64,000 bases of DNA from Woeseiaceae bacterium (GTDB lineage Bacteria; Pseudomonadota; Gammaproteobacteria; Steroidobacterales; Woeseiaceae): NCBI GenBank assembly GCA_013042375.1, contig JABDQH010000059.1, positions 1-64,000 of the forward strand, written 5' to 3'. This document shows positions 16,758-24,815 of the stretch, piece after piece. Under the pieces are notes generated by a model. The model was given only the letters and a program-made list of their open reading frames with translations. It was not told where the DNA came from and searched no databases. The position numbers and the translations under genes are program-made. Positions within the stretch are counted from its first letter, which is position 1. Each line of letters opens with the position of its first letter.

Positions 16758-18044
16758 TTACGCTGCGGGGCGCGAAGCGCCTTGCCGGGAAGACCGCCGC
16801 AGGCGCCCGAACAAAACCTTTACCAACCTCCACGGCATGTGCGCCCAGAACAGCAAGCCGGGGCGCATGTCATCCCAGCTGAACTCCGCCACGACCACGG
16901 GTTTGCCAAAAAACCCCCTCACCCACTTCACAGGCGACAGCTGGCCTTTCAGCATCATCAGGCCGGCAGATCTGAATTCGTCACGCAGATGGATCCAAAG
17001 GACCGGCACGCGGTAGTCAAGAGCCGGCTTGACACTCCCCGGAGACACGGCGTCCTGGTAGGCGACCCAGGGAAAATCGGCGCCTGCAGCAATCGCCAGG
17101 GCGCTCGTCCGCACTGCCCGGGTATTGATTTCGATCAGCCTGGTTTTACCGCTGCGCGCATCTCGTTTGAATTCCGCGCAGCCAATACCCCTGTAATTCA
17201 AAGTCTTGAAAAGCTCGGTGGCAAGGTCGACAACTTCTGCATCATCGACCGACTCGGTCGCCGCGCAATAGCCGAAACCGGGAGGATACTGACGCAGCTT
17301 CTTGCGTACACAGCCCGTCAGAGTATTTCCATCGCTGTCAATATAGCCGAGAAACGTGAGTAGATTCTCAGTCGGCCCCGGCACAATCTCCTGAACCATG
17401 AATTCACTCGACAGTGACAGCAGCGTCTTGCACGAATCGATCAGTTGTCCGGGCTCTGCAACTTCCAGCGCCTTGACGCGCCCGAAAACCCTTGTCACTT
17501 CCGGACGCTTCCAGTCAGGCGAGTAGAGCGGCTTGATAATGACCGGGTAAGAAACTGAGTCAGCAATGTTCGGCAGCTCATCCGGATTAGTGGGGAAATG
17601 CGTTTCTGGCACCGGTATTCCGGCAGCCTCGGCAATCTCTATCAAGCGACGTTTGTTTTGCGTATTGCCAATGCAAGTTGCAGAGGGCGTGGTGAGTGCG
17701 AAGTGTGCGCTCAACGCTTCTTCGTTATCCGCGATAAACTGGGCGGCGCCATCCGACGATGGAAACAGGACCGGTCGCTGGGACTTCGCATCTGCAAACT
17801 CAACAAGAGCATCCACCAGACTCGCTGGATCCTCATAAAGATTGGGGCACGGCACATGAACGCAGTAGCGGGATGAGAGATCCATGACGGACCGGTTTGG
17901 ATGAAACCGGTAGACCGGGACTCCATGGCGTCCCAGGCTTCGTGTCAGGGCGAGCGCGATTTCGTTCATCGAACGATTATTGGCATCCTCTCCGAGATTA
18001 CCGCTGAGGACTACGGCCGGTATGTCCATCTTATCTGTACGCAC
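16758..18044 (-). CDS. ATP-grasp ligase of the polysaccharide locus
   Basis: A 428-residue ATP-grasp enzyme related to carbamoyl-phosphate-synthase/D-aspartate-ligase-like proteins. It has a pre-ATP-grasp Rossmann domain (VVLSGNLGEDANN; LFPSSDGAAQFIADNEE), the ATP-grasp lysine strand YPVIIKPLY and the metal-binding C-lobe GCAEFKRDARS with RLIEINTRA. Such ligases join a carboxylate to an amine at the cost of ATP, so it could amidate a uronic acid or attach an amino acid to a sugar. I choose the GTG at 18044 because TTTAGGAAACAC gives it a well-spaced ribosome site; ATG at 18029 is the alternative. It lies downstream of the second flippase on the same strand. Substrate assignment is inference. 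Confidence 0.7.
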   Translation of the reverse strand: MRTDKMDIPAVVLSGNLGEDANNRSMNEIALALTRSLGRHGVPVYRFHPNRSVMDLSSRYCVHVPCPNLYEDPASLVDALVEFADAKSQRPVLFPSSDGAAQFIADNEEALSAHFALTTPSATCIGNTQNKRRLIEIAEAAGIPVPETHFPTNPDELPNIADSVSYPVIIKPLYSPDWKRPEVTRVFGRVKALEVAEPGQLIDSCKTLLSLSSEFMVQEIVPGPTENLLTFLGYIDSDGNTLTGCVRKKLRQYPPGFGYCAATESVDDAEVVDLATELFKTLNYRGIGCAEFKRDARSGKTRLIEINTRAVRTSALAIAAGADFPWVAYQDAVSPGSVKPALDYRVPVLWIHLRDEFRSAGLMMLKGQLSPVKWVRGFFGKPVVVAEFSWDDMRPGLLFWAHMPWRLVKVLFGRLRRSSRQGASRPAA

Positions 18045-18230
18045 GTGTTTCCTAAATTGTAGCCGGCAGCCAAAGGCTGATTGAGCGCGCCAATACTAAA
18101 CTATATGAGCCCGCATACAACAGGATAACTTTCAGATTCCCAGGAGCACCCAATTGGGCCTTGCCTCTGAAACTGGTTTCAGGACAAACCTCCTTCTATC
18201 CGGATCGCCCTGACTCTCTTGCGCATCATT

Positions 18231-19490
18231 TTAGTGCGAGAGACGGGCGAAAGACCGGCGCATCCCCCTCCACATCACAAGCACGATAATCGTCTTGGAG
18301 AGCAGGATACCTATAGCAGCGCCTTCGAGACCGAGCCAGTCGATGGCAAGACTCGCTGAGACAACCGCAAAGATCGCCGCGAACATTGCGGATGTGAAAA
18401 TCGGCAGGGTGGTTTCCAGCGCCCGCAACCCGGAGCGCAGCGGAAGAACAAAGACGTTGACGGTGTACGCCAGTGCCCACCAACGCACCAGTTCACCGTA
18501 CTCGACAAACTCTTCCCCGAAGAACAGACGAAGCCAGAAGGCCGGTGCTATGGCGAAGACGAGACAAATCGCTGCGGTCGCGACGCCCGCCATCCAGGCG
18601 ACTTTCTGCAGATATCCGGATAACGCTGCCAGGCCACCGCGACTGTAGTGCTTCGCCGCGCTTATCTGAACCACATTAATCAAACCCAGGAATAGAATTT
18701 GTGCGATTCCCATCATGTTCTGGGCCGCCCTTAATGCCCCGACGCCGGCCGAGCCAACAAGGCTACCCGCACCAAAGTAGAAGGCATATTCACTCACTCT
18801 CTCCAGAGGCGCCGATAGCGTCGGCCATTTCGAGGACCGATAATGACGGACCGCAATTTCTCGGGTCCAATGCCATGACCAGGTAACCTTGCCCATGACG
18901 AACGGACAGGCAAGAATCGGGATTGCCGCTGTGGCAGCCGTAATCCACATCGCTCGGCCACTATCCAGCGCTTCCGGGAAAAAACCGAACAAGACAATTA
19001 GAGCCGCGATCTGCCCGAGGTAGCGGATAGCATCAAACGCGAAAGCCAAAGCAGGTCTTTCCCGTGTAAAAAAGTATCGCCGGAAGAACTCCTGCCACGT
19101 CGCTGCAAACGTCGCGATAGCAAGCGGCCACAGGAGCTGCCGTATTCCCCAGTCGGGAACCAATAAGCCGCTCAGATAGACTCCAACGCCAACCAGCAGT
19201 GTGCCAATAATCGATACGGCGAGGTTCTGGACAAGGACGGCACCATAGTATCCCGGTGCGTCTTCTTCTGAGTATGCAGGCCCGATGCTCATCATGGCGC
19301 CCATGACGAGCGGTGTGTGAATGCTGCCTATAAAGACTAAGACCAACCATCCAAGGGTATAAATCCCGAACCCCTCGACGCCAAGGAAACGGGCCAGCAG
19401 AATACCGGTCAAGAAGTTAGCCCCGCTTACCATACCTTGATCGGCAAGCGCCCAGTTGATGTGGCTAAAGCGTCGAATCAGTCGGTTCAT
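18231..19490 (-). CDS. Polysaccharide flippase (oligosaccharide translocase), second copy
   Basis: About 419 residues with 12-14 predicted transmembrane helices and the RfbX/polysaccharide-synthase N-terminus (FSHINWALADQGMVSGANFL, ILLARFLGVEGFGIYTLGWL). It should translocate a lipid-linked glycan. It is not closely similar to the flippase at 14.1-15.4 kb. The ATG at 19490 is preceded by AAGGATGCATTCCATTG, a weakly spaced ribosome site; an upstream TTG is less likely. A 187-base gap to the ATP-grasp gene contains a small hairpin (CTGAAA/TTTCAG at 18167-18182) and no gene. Two flippases in one locus suggest two substrates or an acquired sub-module. Confidence 0.8.
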   Translation of the reverse strand: MNRLIRRFSHINWALADQGMVSGANFLTGILLARFLGVEGFGIYTLGWLVLVFIGSIHTPLVMGAMMSIGPAYSEEDAPGYYGAVLVQNLAVSIIGTLLVGVGVYLSGLLVPDWGIRQLLWPLAIATFAATWQEFFRRYFFTRERPALAFAFDAIRYLGQIAALIVLFGFFPEALDSGRAMWITAATAAIPILACPFVMGKVTWSWHWTREIAVRHYRSSKWPTLSAPLERVSEYAFYFGAGSLVGSAGVGALRAAQNMMGIAQILFLGLINVVQISAAKHYSRGGLAALSGYLQKVAWMAGVATAAICLVFAIAPAFWLRLFFGEEFVEYGELVRWWALAYTVNVFVLPLRSGLRALETTLPIFTSAMFAAIFAVVSASLAIDWLGLEGAAIGILLSKTIIVLVMWRGMRRSFARLSH

Positions 19491-19639
19491 CAATGGAATG
19501 CATCCTTGCGAACGTATGCCGCAACCCTGGATCAGAGCATGAGCGCATGTGGGAAATCGAGCATATCAGGCTGCATTAGTGGCGAACACTGCCGGGGGTT
19601 CTTTGGCAGTGCACGGTCCAAAGAGGGAGGGATGGACTC

Positions 19640-19707
19640 GGATCGCCTTGAGGCGATCCTCACCCCTGCGGGGCGCGCTGCGCGCGTCCAAAACGCTGGC
19701 GCGTTTT
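19640..19707. repeat. Cluster of four adjacent hairpins downstream of tRNA-Ser
   Basis: Between the second flippase and tRNA-Ser there are four consecutive inverted repeats: GGATCGCC-TTGA-GGCGATCC (19640-19659), CCCC-TGC-GGGG (19663-19673), CGCG-CTG-CGCG (19674-19684) and AAAACGC-TGGC-GCGTTTT (19690-19707). All stems are perfect and two have tetraloops. No protein gene is credible across this stretch; the open frames that cross it run into the antisense strand of the tRNA. It may be a structured RNA 3' end, a recombination substrate or a REP-like cluster. Confidence 0.55.
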
Positions 19708-19753
19708 GTCGAACAACGGCCCTCATCTCCATCCTTCTCCGACAAGCAAAACG

Positions 19754-19780
19754 AAAAAAGGGCCCGCTGGGCCCTTTCTT
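19754..19780 (-). terminator. Intrinsic terminator after tRNA-Ser
   Basis: On the minus strand GGGCCC-AGC-GGGCCC (19774 down to 19760) is followed by six T residues (19759-19754), and the stem can extend through A:T pairs on both sides. It lies 8 bases beyond the CCA end of tRNA-Ser and is the expected end of the dapA-lipoprotein-tRNA transcript. Confidence 0.85.
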
Positions 19781-19788
19781 CGATTTGC

Positions 19789-19879
<91 letters not shown>

Positions 19880-19900
19880 GAATTCTGTTCTGCCGTATCG

Positions 19901-20164
19901 CTACTTCTTGCTCCCGATCGATGGCGGTTCGTCGTTGCAGGTACCGGGCGGCAGCTGCGGCACATCGGGATCCGCCCTCGGGATAGGCATTTCGGCCAGT
20001 TCGTTCAGTGGATCGAGCCCCGCGGGCACCTTCACGCGCTTGCCTTCGACGCGATTCTGGTACTTCAGGTTCGCCTCGCAGTCGATCACCCTGGTGTCAT
20101 TGCCACCGCACGCCGCCAGCGTAGCCGCCAGCACAGCAATCGCGACAAAATCTGTATTCCTCAT
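19901..20164 (-). CDS. Small lipoprotein downstream of dapA, candidate minimal BamC
   Basis: An 87-residue lipoprotein. The signal peptide ends in the lipobox LAAC with the lipidated Cys19; the mature part is only 69 residues, proline-rich and probably unstructured, with Cys29 and Cys76 that could form a disulphide. Its start overlaps the dapA stop by four bases (ATGA). In most gammaproteobacteria this position holds bamC, whose lipid-anchored N-terminal lasso binds BamD. The mature segment (KYQNRVEGKRVKVPAGLDPL, then MPIPR and LPPG) resembles that lasso, and the two helix-grip domains of BamC are absent. The lipoprotein call is firm; BamC kinship is inferred from position and short sequence pattern. 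Confidence 0.7.
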   Translation of the reverse strand: MRNTDFVAIAVLAATLAACGGNDTRVIDCEANLKYQNRVEGKRVKVPAGLDPLNELAEMPIPRADPDVPQLPPGTCNDEPPSIGSKK

Positions 20165-21051
20165 GTGTTCTTCCCCGTGCCGACGCCTGCCGTGCGCATC
20201 GCCGTCCGCATCTCGTCATGATATTGCGCCGAGAACGGCGTCAGCGGCAAGCGGATATGCGGCTCGATGAGCCCCATCTCGCTAACGACCCATTTGACCG
20301 GGATCGGGTTGGACTCGATAAACAGCATCCTGTTCAGCGGCTGCAATGTCGCGTCGAGCGCCCTCGCCTCGTCGATTTTCCCTTCCCGCGCAAGACGGCA
20401 CAGGCTCGCGAGTTGTCGCGGCGCCACGTTACCGCTGACGGTCACGACGCCGTGGCCGCCGCGTTCCATGAACTCGAGCGCCGTGAAGTCGTCACCGCTG
20501 TAGATCATGAAGTCATCATCGACGAGCGCCCTGATCGCCTCGAGCCGATCCATGTCGCCCGTCGCTTCCTTCACGCCGAAGATATTCCCGTGCGTCGCGA
20601 GCCGGGCCACGGTCTCGGGCAGCATGTCCGCCACGGTACGGCCCGGCACGTTGTACATGAGCAGGGGCTTGTCGATGGCGTCGGCAATCGCCATATAGTG
20701 TTCGTATATACCTTGCTGCGTCGGCTTGTTGTAATAAGGCACGACAGCCATGTAAGCGGCCAGGCGCGGGTCGGCGACCGCTTTCGACAACTCGATCGAC
20801 TGCCACGTCGAGTTCGAACCGGTTCCCGCGATGACCGGGATGCGCCCATCGGCGATATCGAGCGCGCGGCCGATCAGCTCGATGTGCTCCGAACGCCTGA
20901 GCGTCGGCGACTCGCCGGTCGTCCCGGCAATCACGATACCGTCGGAGCCCTGTTCGACATGGAAGTCGATCAGGCGCTTGAGACTTGCGTGATCGGCCCG
21001 ATCCTCGCCGTCGAACGGCGTCACGAGTGCTACCAGGCTGCCAGTAAACAC
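20161..21051 (-). CDS. dapA: 4-hydroxy-tetrahydrodipicolinate synthase
   Basis: A 296-residue TIM-barrel aldolase that condenses pyruvate with aspartate semialdehyde in lysine and diaminopimelate synthesis. The active-site motifs are present: AGTTGESPTL, YNVPGRT (Tyr and Arg) and the Schiff-base lysine in FGVKEATGD. I place the start at GTG 21051, giving MFTGSLVALVTPF, which matches the usual family N-terminus; GAGGA stands six bases upstream. A TTG two codons earlier is in frame but less likely. It is divergent from gcvR and overlaps the downstream lipoprotein start by four bases. Confidence 0.97.
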   Translation of the reverse strand: MFTGSLVALVTPFDGEDRADHASLKRLIDFHVEQGSDGIVIAGTTGESPTLRRSEHIELIGRALDIADGRIPVIAGTGSNSTWQSIELSKAVADPRLAAYMAVVPYYNKPTQQGIYEHYMAIADAIDKPLLMYNVPGRTVADMLPETVARLATHGNIFGVKEATGDMDRLEAIRALVDDDFMIYSGDDFTALEFMERGGHGVVTVSGNVAPRQLASLCRLAREGKIDEARALDATLQPLNRMLFIESNPIPVKWVVSEMGLIEPHIRLPLTPFSAQYHDEMRTAMRTAGVGTGKNT

Positions 21052-21080
21052 ACACAATCCTCGCCACGAATGAGGCGGCG

Positions 21081-21109
21081 ATGTTACTGTTCATATCCGG
21101 TGGTGGCAA
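21081..21109 (-). promoter_or_regulatory. Candidate sigma-70 promoter for dapA
   Basis: On the minus strand TTGCCA (21109-21104, 5 of 6 to consensus) and TAACAT (21086-21081, 4 of 6) are 17 bp apart. Predicted transcription would start near 21074, giving a leader of about 22 bases that contains the GAGGA ribosome site before the GTG at 21051. Confidence 0.5.
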
Positions 21110-21153
21110 GGCCTCGCCGACCACGGATCAAAATCAAGAGAAAATCTAGATAA

Positions 21154-21684
21154 ATGCCACAACTTATTGTTATTTCTGCAGTTGGGACGGACAGGACTGG
21201 CGTTGTCCAGGACCTGAGCAAGGTCGTGCTGTCTTGTGGCGGCAACATCGAGGAAAGCCGCATGACGACCCTGGGCTCGGAATTTGCGATGCTGCTGCTC
21301 GTTTCGGGCAACTGGCACACGCTGGGCCGCCTCGAAAAGGACCTCGAAAAGCTCTGCGAATCCGGCGACCTGACGGTCTCGGTCAAGAAGACGGACTTCA
21401 AGCCGGTGGACGACGACCGCATGCCCTACGCCGTCGACGTGGTCGCGCTCGACCAGCAGGGTATCGTTTTCAATCTCGCCAACTTCTTTGCATCGCGCGA
21501 CATCGAGATCGCCGACGTCGCGACGCGCAGCTACGCGGCCGCGCACACGGGTGCTCCGATGTTCGCCGTGCAGATGACGGTCAACGTGCCGTCGTCGATA
21601 CACGTTTCACAGCTGCGGGACGAGTTTCTCGATCTCAGCGATCGCCTCAACCTGGACGCAATACTGGAGCCGGTGAAAGGTTGA
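21154..21684 (+). CDS. gcvR: Glycine cleavage system transcriptional repressor-like ACT protein
   Basis: A 176-residue protein with two ACT domains, the first in VISAVGTDRTGVVQDLSKVV and the second in VDVVALDQQGIVFNLANFFA. GcvR in E. coli binds GcvA and glycine to repress the glycine cleavage operon. The order dapA (divergent), gcvR, bcp matches the E. coli neighbourhood, which supports orthology. It lacks a DNA-binding domain, as expected. Glycine made by the Kbl/Tdh pair elsewhere in the window would be its likely effector. Confidence 0.85.
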   Translation: MPQLIVISAVGTDRTGVVQDLSKVVLSCGGNIEESRMTTLGSEFAMLLLVSGNWHTLGRLEKDLEKLCESGDLTVSVKKTDFKPVDDDRMPYAVDVVALDQQGIVFNLANFFASRDIEIADVATRSYAAAHTGAPMFAVQMTVNVPSSIHVSQLRDEFLDLSDRLNLDAILEPVKG

Positions 21685-21712
21685 CCCTGTTCCGGCCACA
21701 AGGAGACAGCGC

Positions 21713-22180
21713 ATGAGTGGACCCCGCATGAACCGGGTCGTCGGTGATTTCAAGGCCACTGCGACGGGCGACAAGACGATTCGCCTCAAGGACCTGCGCG
21801 GCAAGCACGTCGTCATCTATTTCTACCCCAAGGACAGCACGCCCGGCTGCACGACCGAAGGCCGTGATTTCAGCGCGCTGCACAACAAGTTCAGGCGCGC
21901 GCGCACCGTGATTCTCGGCGTTTCCCGCGACAGCATCGCGTCGCACGAGAAATTCAAGGCAAAACAGGAATTTCCCTTCGATCTCATTTCCGATCCCGAT
22001 GAAGTCCTGTGCCGGAAGTTCGACGTCATCAGGGAGAAGACCCTGTACGGGCGCAAGTTCATGGGCATCGTGCGCAGCACCTTCCTGATCGATGCGCAGG
22101 GCAAACTGCGTCATGAATGGCGCAACGTAAAGGTCGCGGGGCATGCCGAGGAAGTCCTCGAGGCCGTGAAAGCGCTTTGA
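21713..22180 (+). CDS. bcp: Thioredoxin-dependent peroxiredoxin Bcp (PrxQ)
   Basis: A 155-residue peroxiredoxin that reduces hydroperoxides in the cytoplasm. The peroxidatic cysteine is Cys46 in YPKDSTPGCTTEG. The resolving cysteine that E. coli Bcp carries five residues later is absent (a glycine here), so resolution would need Cys99 in DPDEVLCRKF or another thiol. It is 28 bases after gcvR and probably co-transcribed. Length and the RSTFLID segment fit the family. Confidence 0.92.
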   Translation: MSGPRMNRVVGDFKATATGDKTIRLKDLRGKHVVIYFYPKDSTPGCTTEGRDFSALHNKFRRARTVILGVSRDSIASHEKFKAKQEFPFDLISDPDEVLCRKFDVIREKTLYGRKFMGIVRSTFLIDAQGKLRHEWRNVKVAGHAEEVLEAVKAL

Positions 22181-22238
22181 CCCGGAGGGAACGAGCAGCC
22201 TCCCGACCGGTCGGATCGTGGTAGGCGACAGGAACAAC

Positions 22239-23732
22239 ATGATCAAAGGCCTCGCAAAACGTATATCGCTCGTCACGACGCTCGGCGTACTGACCTTCGC
22301 GGCCGGCGCGGGCGCTGACGACGTCCGCCTCCCTGACATGGGCAGTCCGGCCGACGCGATCCTGAGCAACACCGACGAGGCGCGCCTCGGGCGGATGATC
22401 ATGCGCGATATCCGTAACAGCGGGCAGGTGGTCGAGGATCCGCTCATCACCGAGTACCTTAACGACATCGGCAGTCGTATCGCCGCTCAGACCAACGATG
22501 GCGCGCACAACTTCAGTTTCTTCGCCATCGACGACGAGCGTATCAATGCCTTTGCGCTGCCCGGCGGCTATATCGGCGTGCACACGGGCCTGCTCGAAGC
22601 CGCGCGCAGCGAAGACGAACTGGCCGGAGTCATGGCGCATGAAGTCGCGCACGTGACGCAACGGCACATCGCGAGGGCCATACACGCCAACTCGCGCCAG
22701 AGTATCCTGACCACCGCGATGATGCTCGGCGCGATCATCGTCGCCGCGGCCGGCGGGAGTTCGGACGCCGTGCAGGGCGCGATGGCCGTCGCCCAGGGAA
22801 CTGCGGCGCAACAGCAGATCAACTTCACGCGCAACAACGAATACGAGGCCGATCGCGTAGGTATCGCGGCCCTGGCCGATGCCGGATTCGATCCATATGG
22901 CATGGCGTCGTTTTTCGAGGTCATTTCGCGACAGCAGACCACGAGCCCCGAGATGCGCGCACCCGAGTTCCTGCGCACGCATCCGGTGACGACCGCGCGT
23001 ATTGCCGAGGCCCGCAACCGCGCCCGTGACTACGCGCCCGTTCTCAGCGACGACACAACGAGTTACGGCATCGCCCGCATGCGGGCAATCGTCATGAGAT
23101 TCGATACGCCGGAGCAAGCGGTCGCCTGGTTCGAAAGTCGCGCACACGACAGGCAAAGTGGCATCGAGCGCTACGGTCGGGCGGTCGCCTACCAGAAGGC
23201 GAACCGGCACTTCGAAGCGCTGCCGATATTCGAAGGCTTGCTCGAGGAAGACCAGTCGGTGATTGCATATCACATCGGGCTTGGCCAGACGCTCGTGGCA
23301 CTCGACCAGTGGAGCGATGCCGTCAAACTCTTCGAGCGTGCGCTCGAGCTCTTCCCGCGCAATGTGCCGCTCGTGATTGCGTACGGCGAACGCCTGCTCG
23401 ATATGGGGCAGCCGAAAAAGGCGCACACCATGTTGCTCGACCTGATGAACAACGTGCCGCCAACGCCCGAACAGGTTCGGCTTCTCGCACGCGCCGCGAG
23501 CCTCGCCGGCGAAGAGGCCGAAGCCTATTACTACCTGTCCGAGTACCGACTCATGATCGGTGACCTGAACGGGGGTATCGGCTACCTGCAGCAGGCGCTG
23601 CGACTGCCGGACCTTAAGGACATACAGCGTGCACGCTTCCAGGCCCGCATCGATTTCATTCGCGAGTTCATGACCGAGGAGCAGCTCCGCAACATGCGTG
23701 CCCAGCCGGTCGGTCTCGCAATCGCACGATGA
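22239..23732 (+). CDS. bepA: BepA-type periplasmic M48 metalloprotease with TPR domain
   Basis: A 497-residue secreted protease and chaperone for outer-membrane protein assembly. A signal peptide (LVTTLGVLTFAAGAGA) leads into the M48 domain with His134-Glu135-x-x-His138 (MAHEVAHVTQRH), the third ligand Glu201 in NEYEADRVG and His248 in LRTHPVTTARI, the equivalent of the active-site plug histidine of E. coli BepA. The second half is a TPR solenoid (YHIGLGQTLVALDQWSDAVK and further repeats). The ATG at 22239 has a clear AGGA seven bases upstream; a GTG at 22218 is rejected. Its end overlaps mlaA by four bases. Confidence 0.93.
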   Translation: MIKGLAKRISLVTTLGVLTFAAGAGADDVRLPDMGSPADAILSNTDEARLGRMIMRDIRNSGQVVEDPLITEYLNDIGSRIAAQTNDGAHNFSFFAIDDERINAFALPGGYIGVHTGLLEAARSEDELAGVMAHEVAHVTQRHIARAIHANSRQSILTTAMMLGAIIVAAAGGSSDAVQGAMAVAQGTAAQQQINFTRNNEYEADRVGIAALADAGFDPYGMASFFEVISRQQTTSPEMRAPEFLRTHPVTTARIAEARNRARDYAPVLSDDTTSYGIARMRAIVMRFDTPEQAVAWFESRAHDRQSGIERYGRAVAYQKANRHFEALPIFEGLLEEDQSVIAYHIGLGQTLVALDQWSDAVKLFERALELFPRNVPLVIAYGERLLDMGQPKKAHTMLLDLMNNVPPTPEQVRLLARAASLAGEEAEAYYYLSEYRLMIGDLNGGIGYLQQALRLPDLKDIQRARFQARIDFIREFMTEEQLRNMRAQPVGLAIAR

Positions 23733-24466
23733 AATCGCTGGCGTGCATCCTGACGACGGTCTTGCTGACGGCCGGGTGCGCCGCGACGCCCGAGGACCAA
23801 CGCGTCGACCATGATCCGCTCGAGGGCCTCAACCGCGGCATCTACGGAATCAATGATGCGCTCGACCGCGCGTTGACGAAACCCATCGCGCGCGGGTACC
23901 AGAAGATCGTGCCCGAGCCCGCCCGCAAGGGGGTCACGAACTTCAGCAACAACCTGTTTACGCCACGCTCGGCACTGAATAACTTCCTGCAGGGCAAACC
24001 GCGCCAGGGCTTCGGCGAATTGTCCCGTTTCGTGCTCAACAGTACCTTCGGTCTTGCCGGCCTCGTCGACGTCGCGGCCGCGAGCGGACTGGAAGCCAAT
24101 GCTGAAGATTTCGGGCAGACTCTCGCAGTCTGGGGCGCACCGCCGGGCCCGTACCTGGTGCTGCCGTTTCGCGGACCGACGACGCTGCGCGACGCCCTGA
24201 TGATGCCGCTCGATATCCAGGCCGATCCGCTCTATCACTACGAGAATACTTCGGTCCGCGACAAACTCTACGTGCTGCGGCTGATCAACCTGCGCGCGCG
24301 GCTTCTTGCGCTCGACGAGATGCTCGCCGACTCGGCCGACCCGTACGTGACGATCCGCGAGTCCTACCTGCAGAACCGGGAATTCGAGATATACGACGGC
24401 GACCCGCCCGTCGACGAAGAGGAAGACGACCTGTTCGACGAATTCTTCGAGGACGAAGACTACTAG
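23729..24466 (+). CDS. mlaA: MlaA (VacJ) outer-membrane lipoprotein
   Basis: A 245-residue lipoprotein that extracts mislocalised phospholipid from the outer leaflet of the outer membrane. The lipobox LTAGC places the lipidated cysteine at 17. Family motifs are DPLEGLNRGIYGINDALDRA, FSNNLFTPRSALNNFLQGK, FGLAGLVDVAAASGL, NAEDFGQTLAVWG and the GPPGPYLVLPFRGPTTLRDA-like segment. The C-terminus is a strongly acidic tail (EEEDDLFDEFFEDEDY). ATGA overlap couples it to bepA. The rest of the Mla system is immediately convergent. Confidence 0.95.
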   Translation: MKSLACILTTVLLTAGCAATPEDQRVDHDPLEGLNRGIYGINDALDRALTKPIARGYQKIVPEPARKGVTNFSNNLFTPRSALNNFLQGKPRQGFGELSRFVLNSTFGLAGLVDVAAASGLEANAEDFGQTLAVWGAPPGPYLVLPFRGPTTLRDALMMPLDIQADPLYHYENTSVRDKLYVLRLINLRARLLALDEMLADSADPYVTIRESYLQNREFEIYDGDPPVDEEEDDLFDEFFEDEDY

Positions 24467-24476
24467 CGGCAGCGGT

Positions 24477-24815
24477 CTAGGCGCCCTCGGGCGCTTCGAT
24501 GAACCCCGACCAGCGCTCGCCGCGCGACAGCAGTTGCTCGACCTCGGTAGTGCGCGCAATCGCGTCGATCTTGTCGGGTATCTTTTCGAAACGAATCTCG
24601 CGGACGCTGTGATTGGCCCAGGTCACCCACTCGAGTAGCAACGCGAGACCGGCAGAGTCGCTGTCCGTGACGCCGGACAGGTCGATTTCGAGCTGGGTGT
24701 GCTCTTCGAACGGGCCTTCGCTGGACCTGAGGATCGTCTCGGCGGTCGCGAAGGTCAGTTCGCCGCTCAGCGCGAAGCGCCCGTGCCCGAGATCCTGAAG
24801 CGTGAAATCACTCAT
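24477..24815 (-). CDS. mlaB: MlaB STAS-domain protein
   Basis: A 112-residue cytoplasmic STAS protein that stabilises the MlaFE ATPase-permease complex. The STAS signature is IDLSGVTDSDSAGLALLLEW. It is the last gene of mlaFEDCB and overlaps mlaC by eight bases. The stop lies 10 bases from that of convergent mlaA. Confidence 0.9.
   Translation of the reverse strand: MSDFTLQDLGHGRFALSGELTFATAETILRSSEGPFEEHTQLEIDLSGVTDSDSAGLALLLEWVTWANHSVREIRFEKIPDKIDAIARTTEVEQLLSRGERWSGFIEAPEGA

Noticed and set aside
22059-23426. 455-codon minus-strand open frame antisense to bepA
   Set aside because: It has no domain content and mirrors the codon pattern of bepA, whose protease motifs are intact. High GC produces long antisense frames throughout the window.
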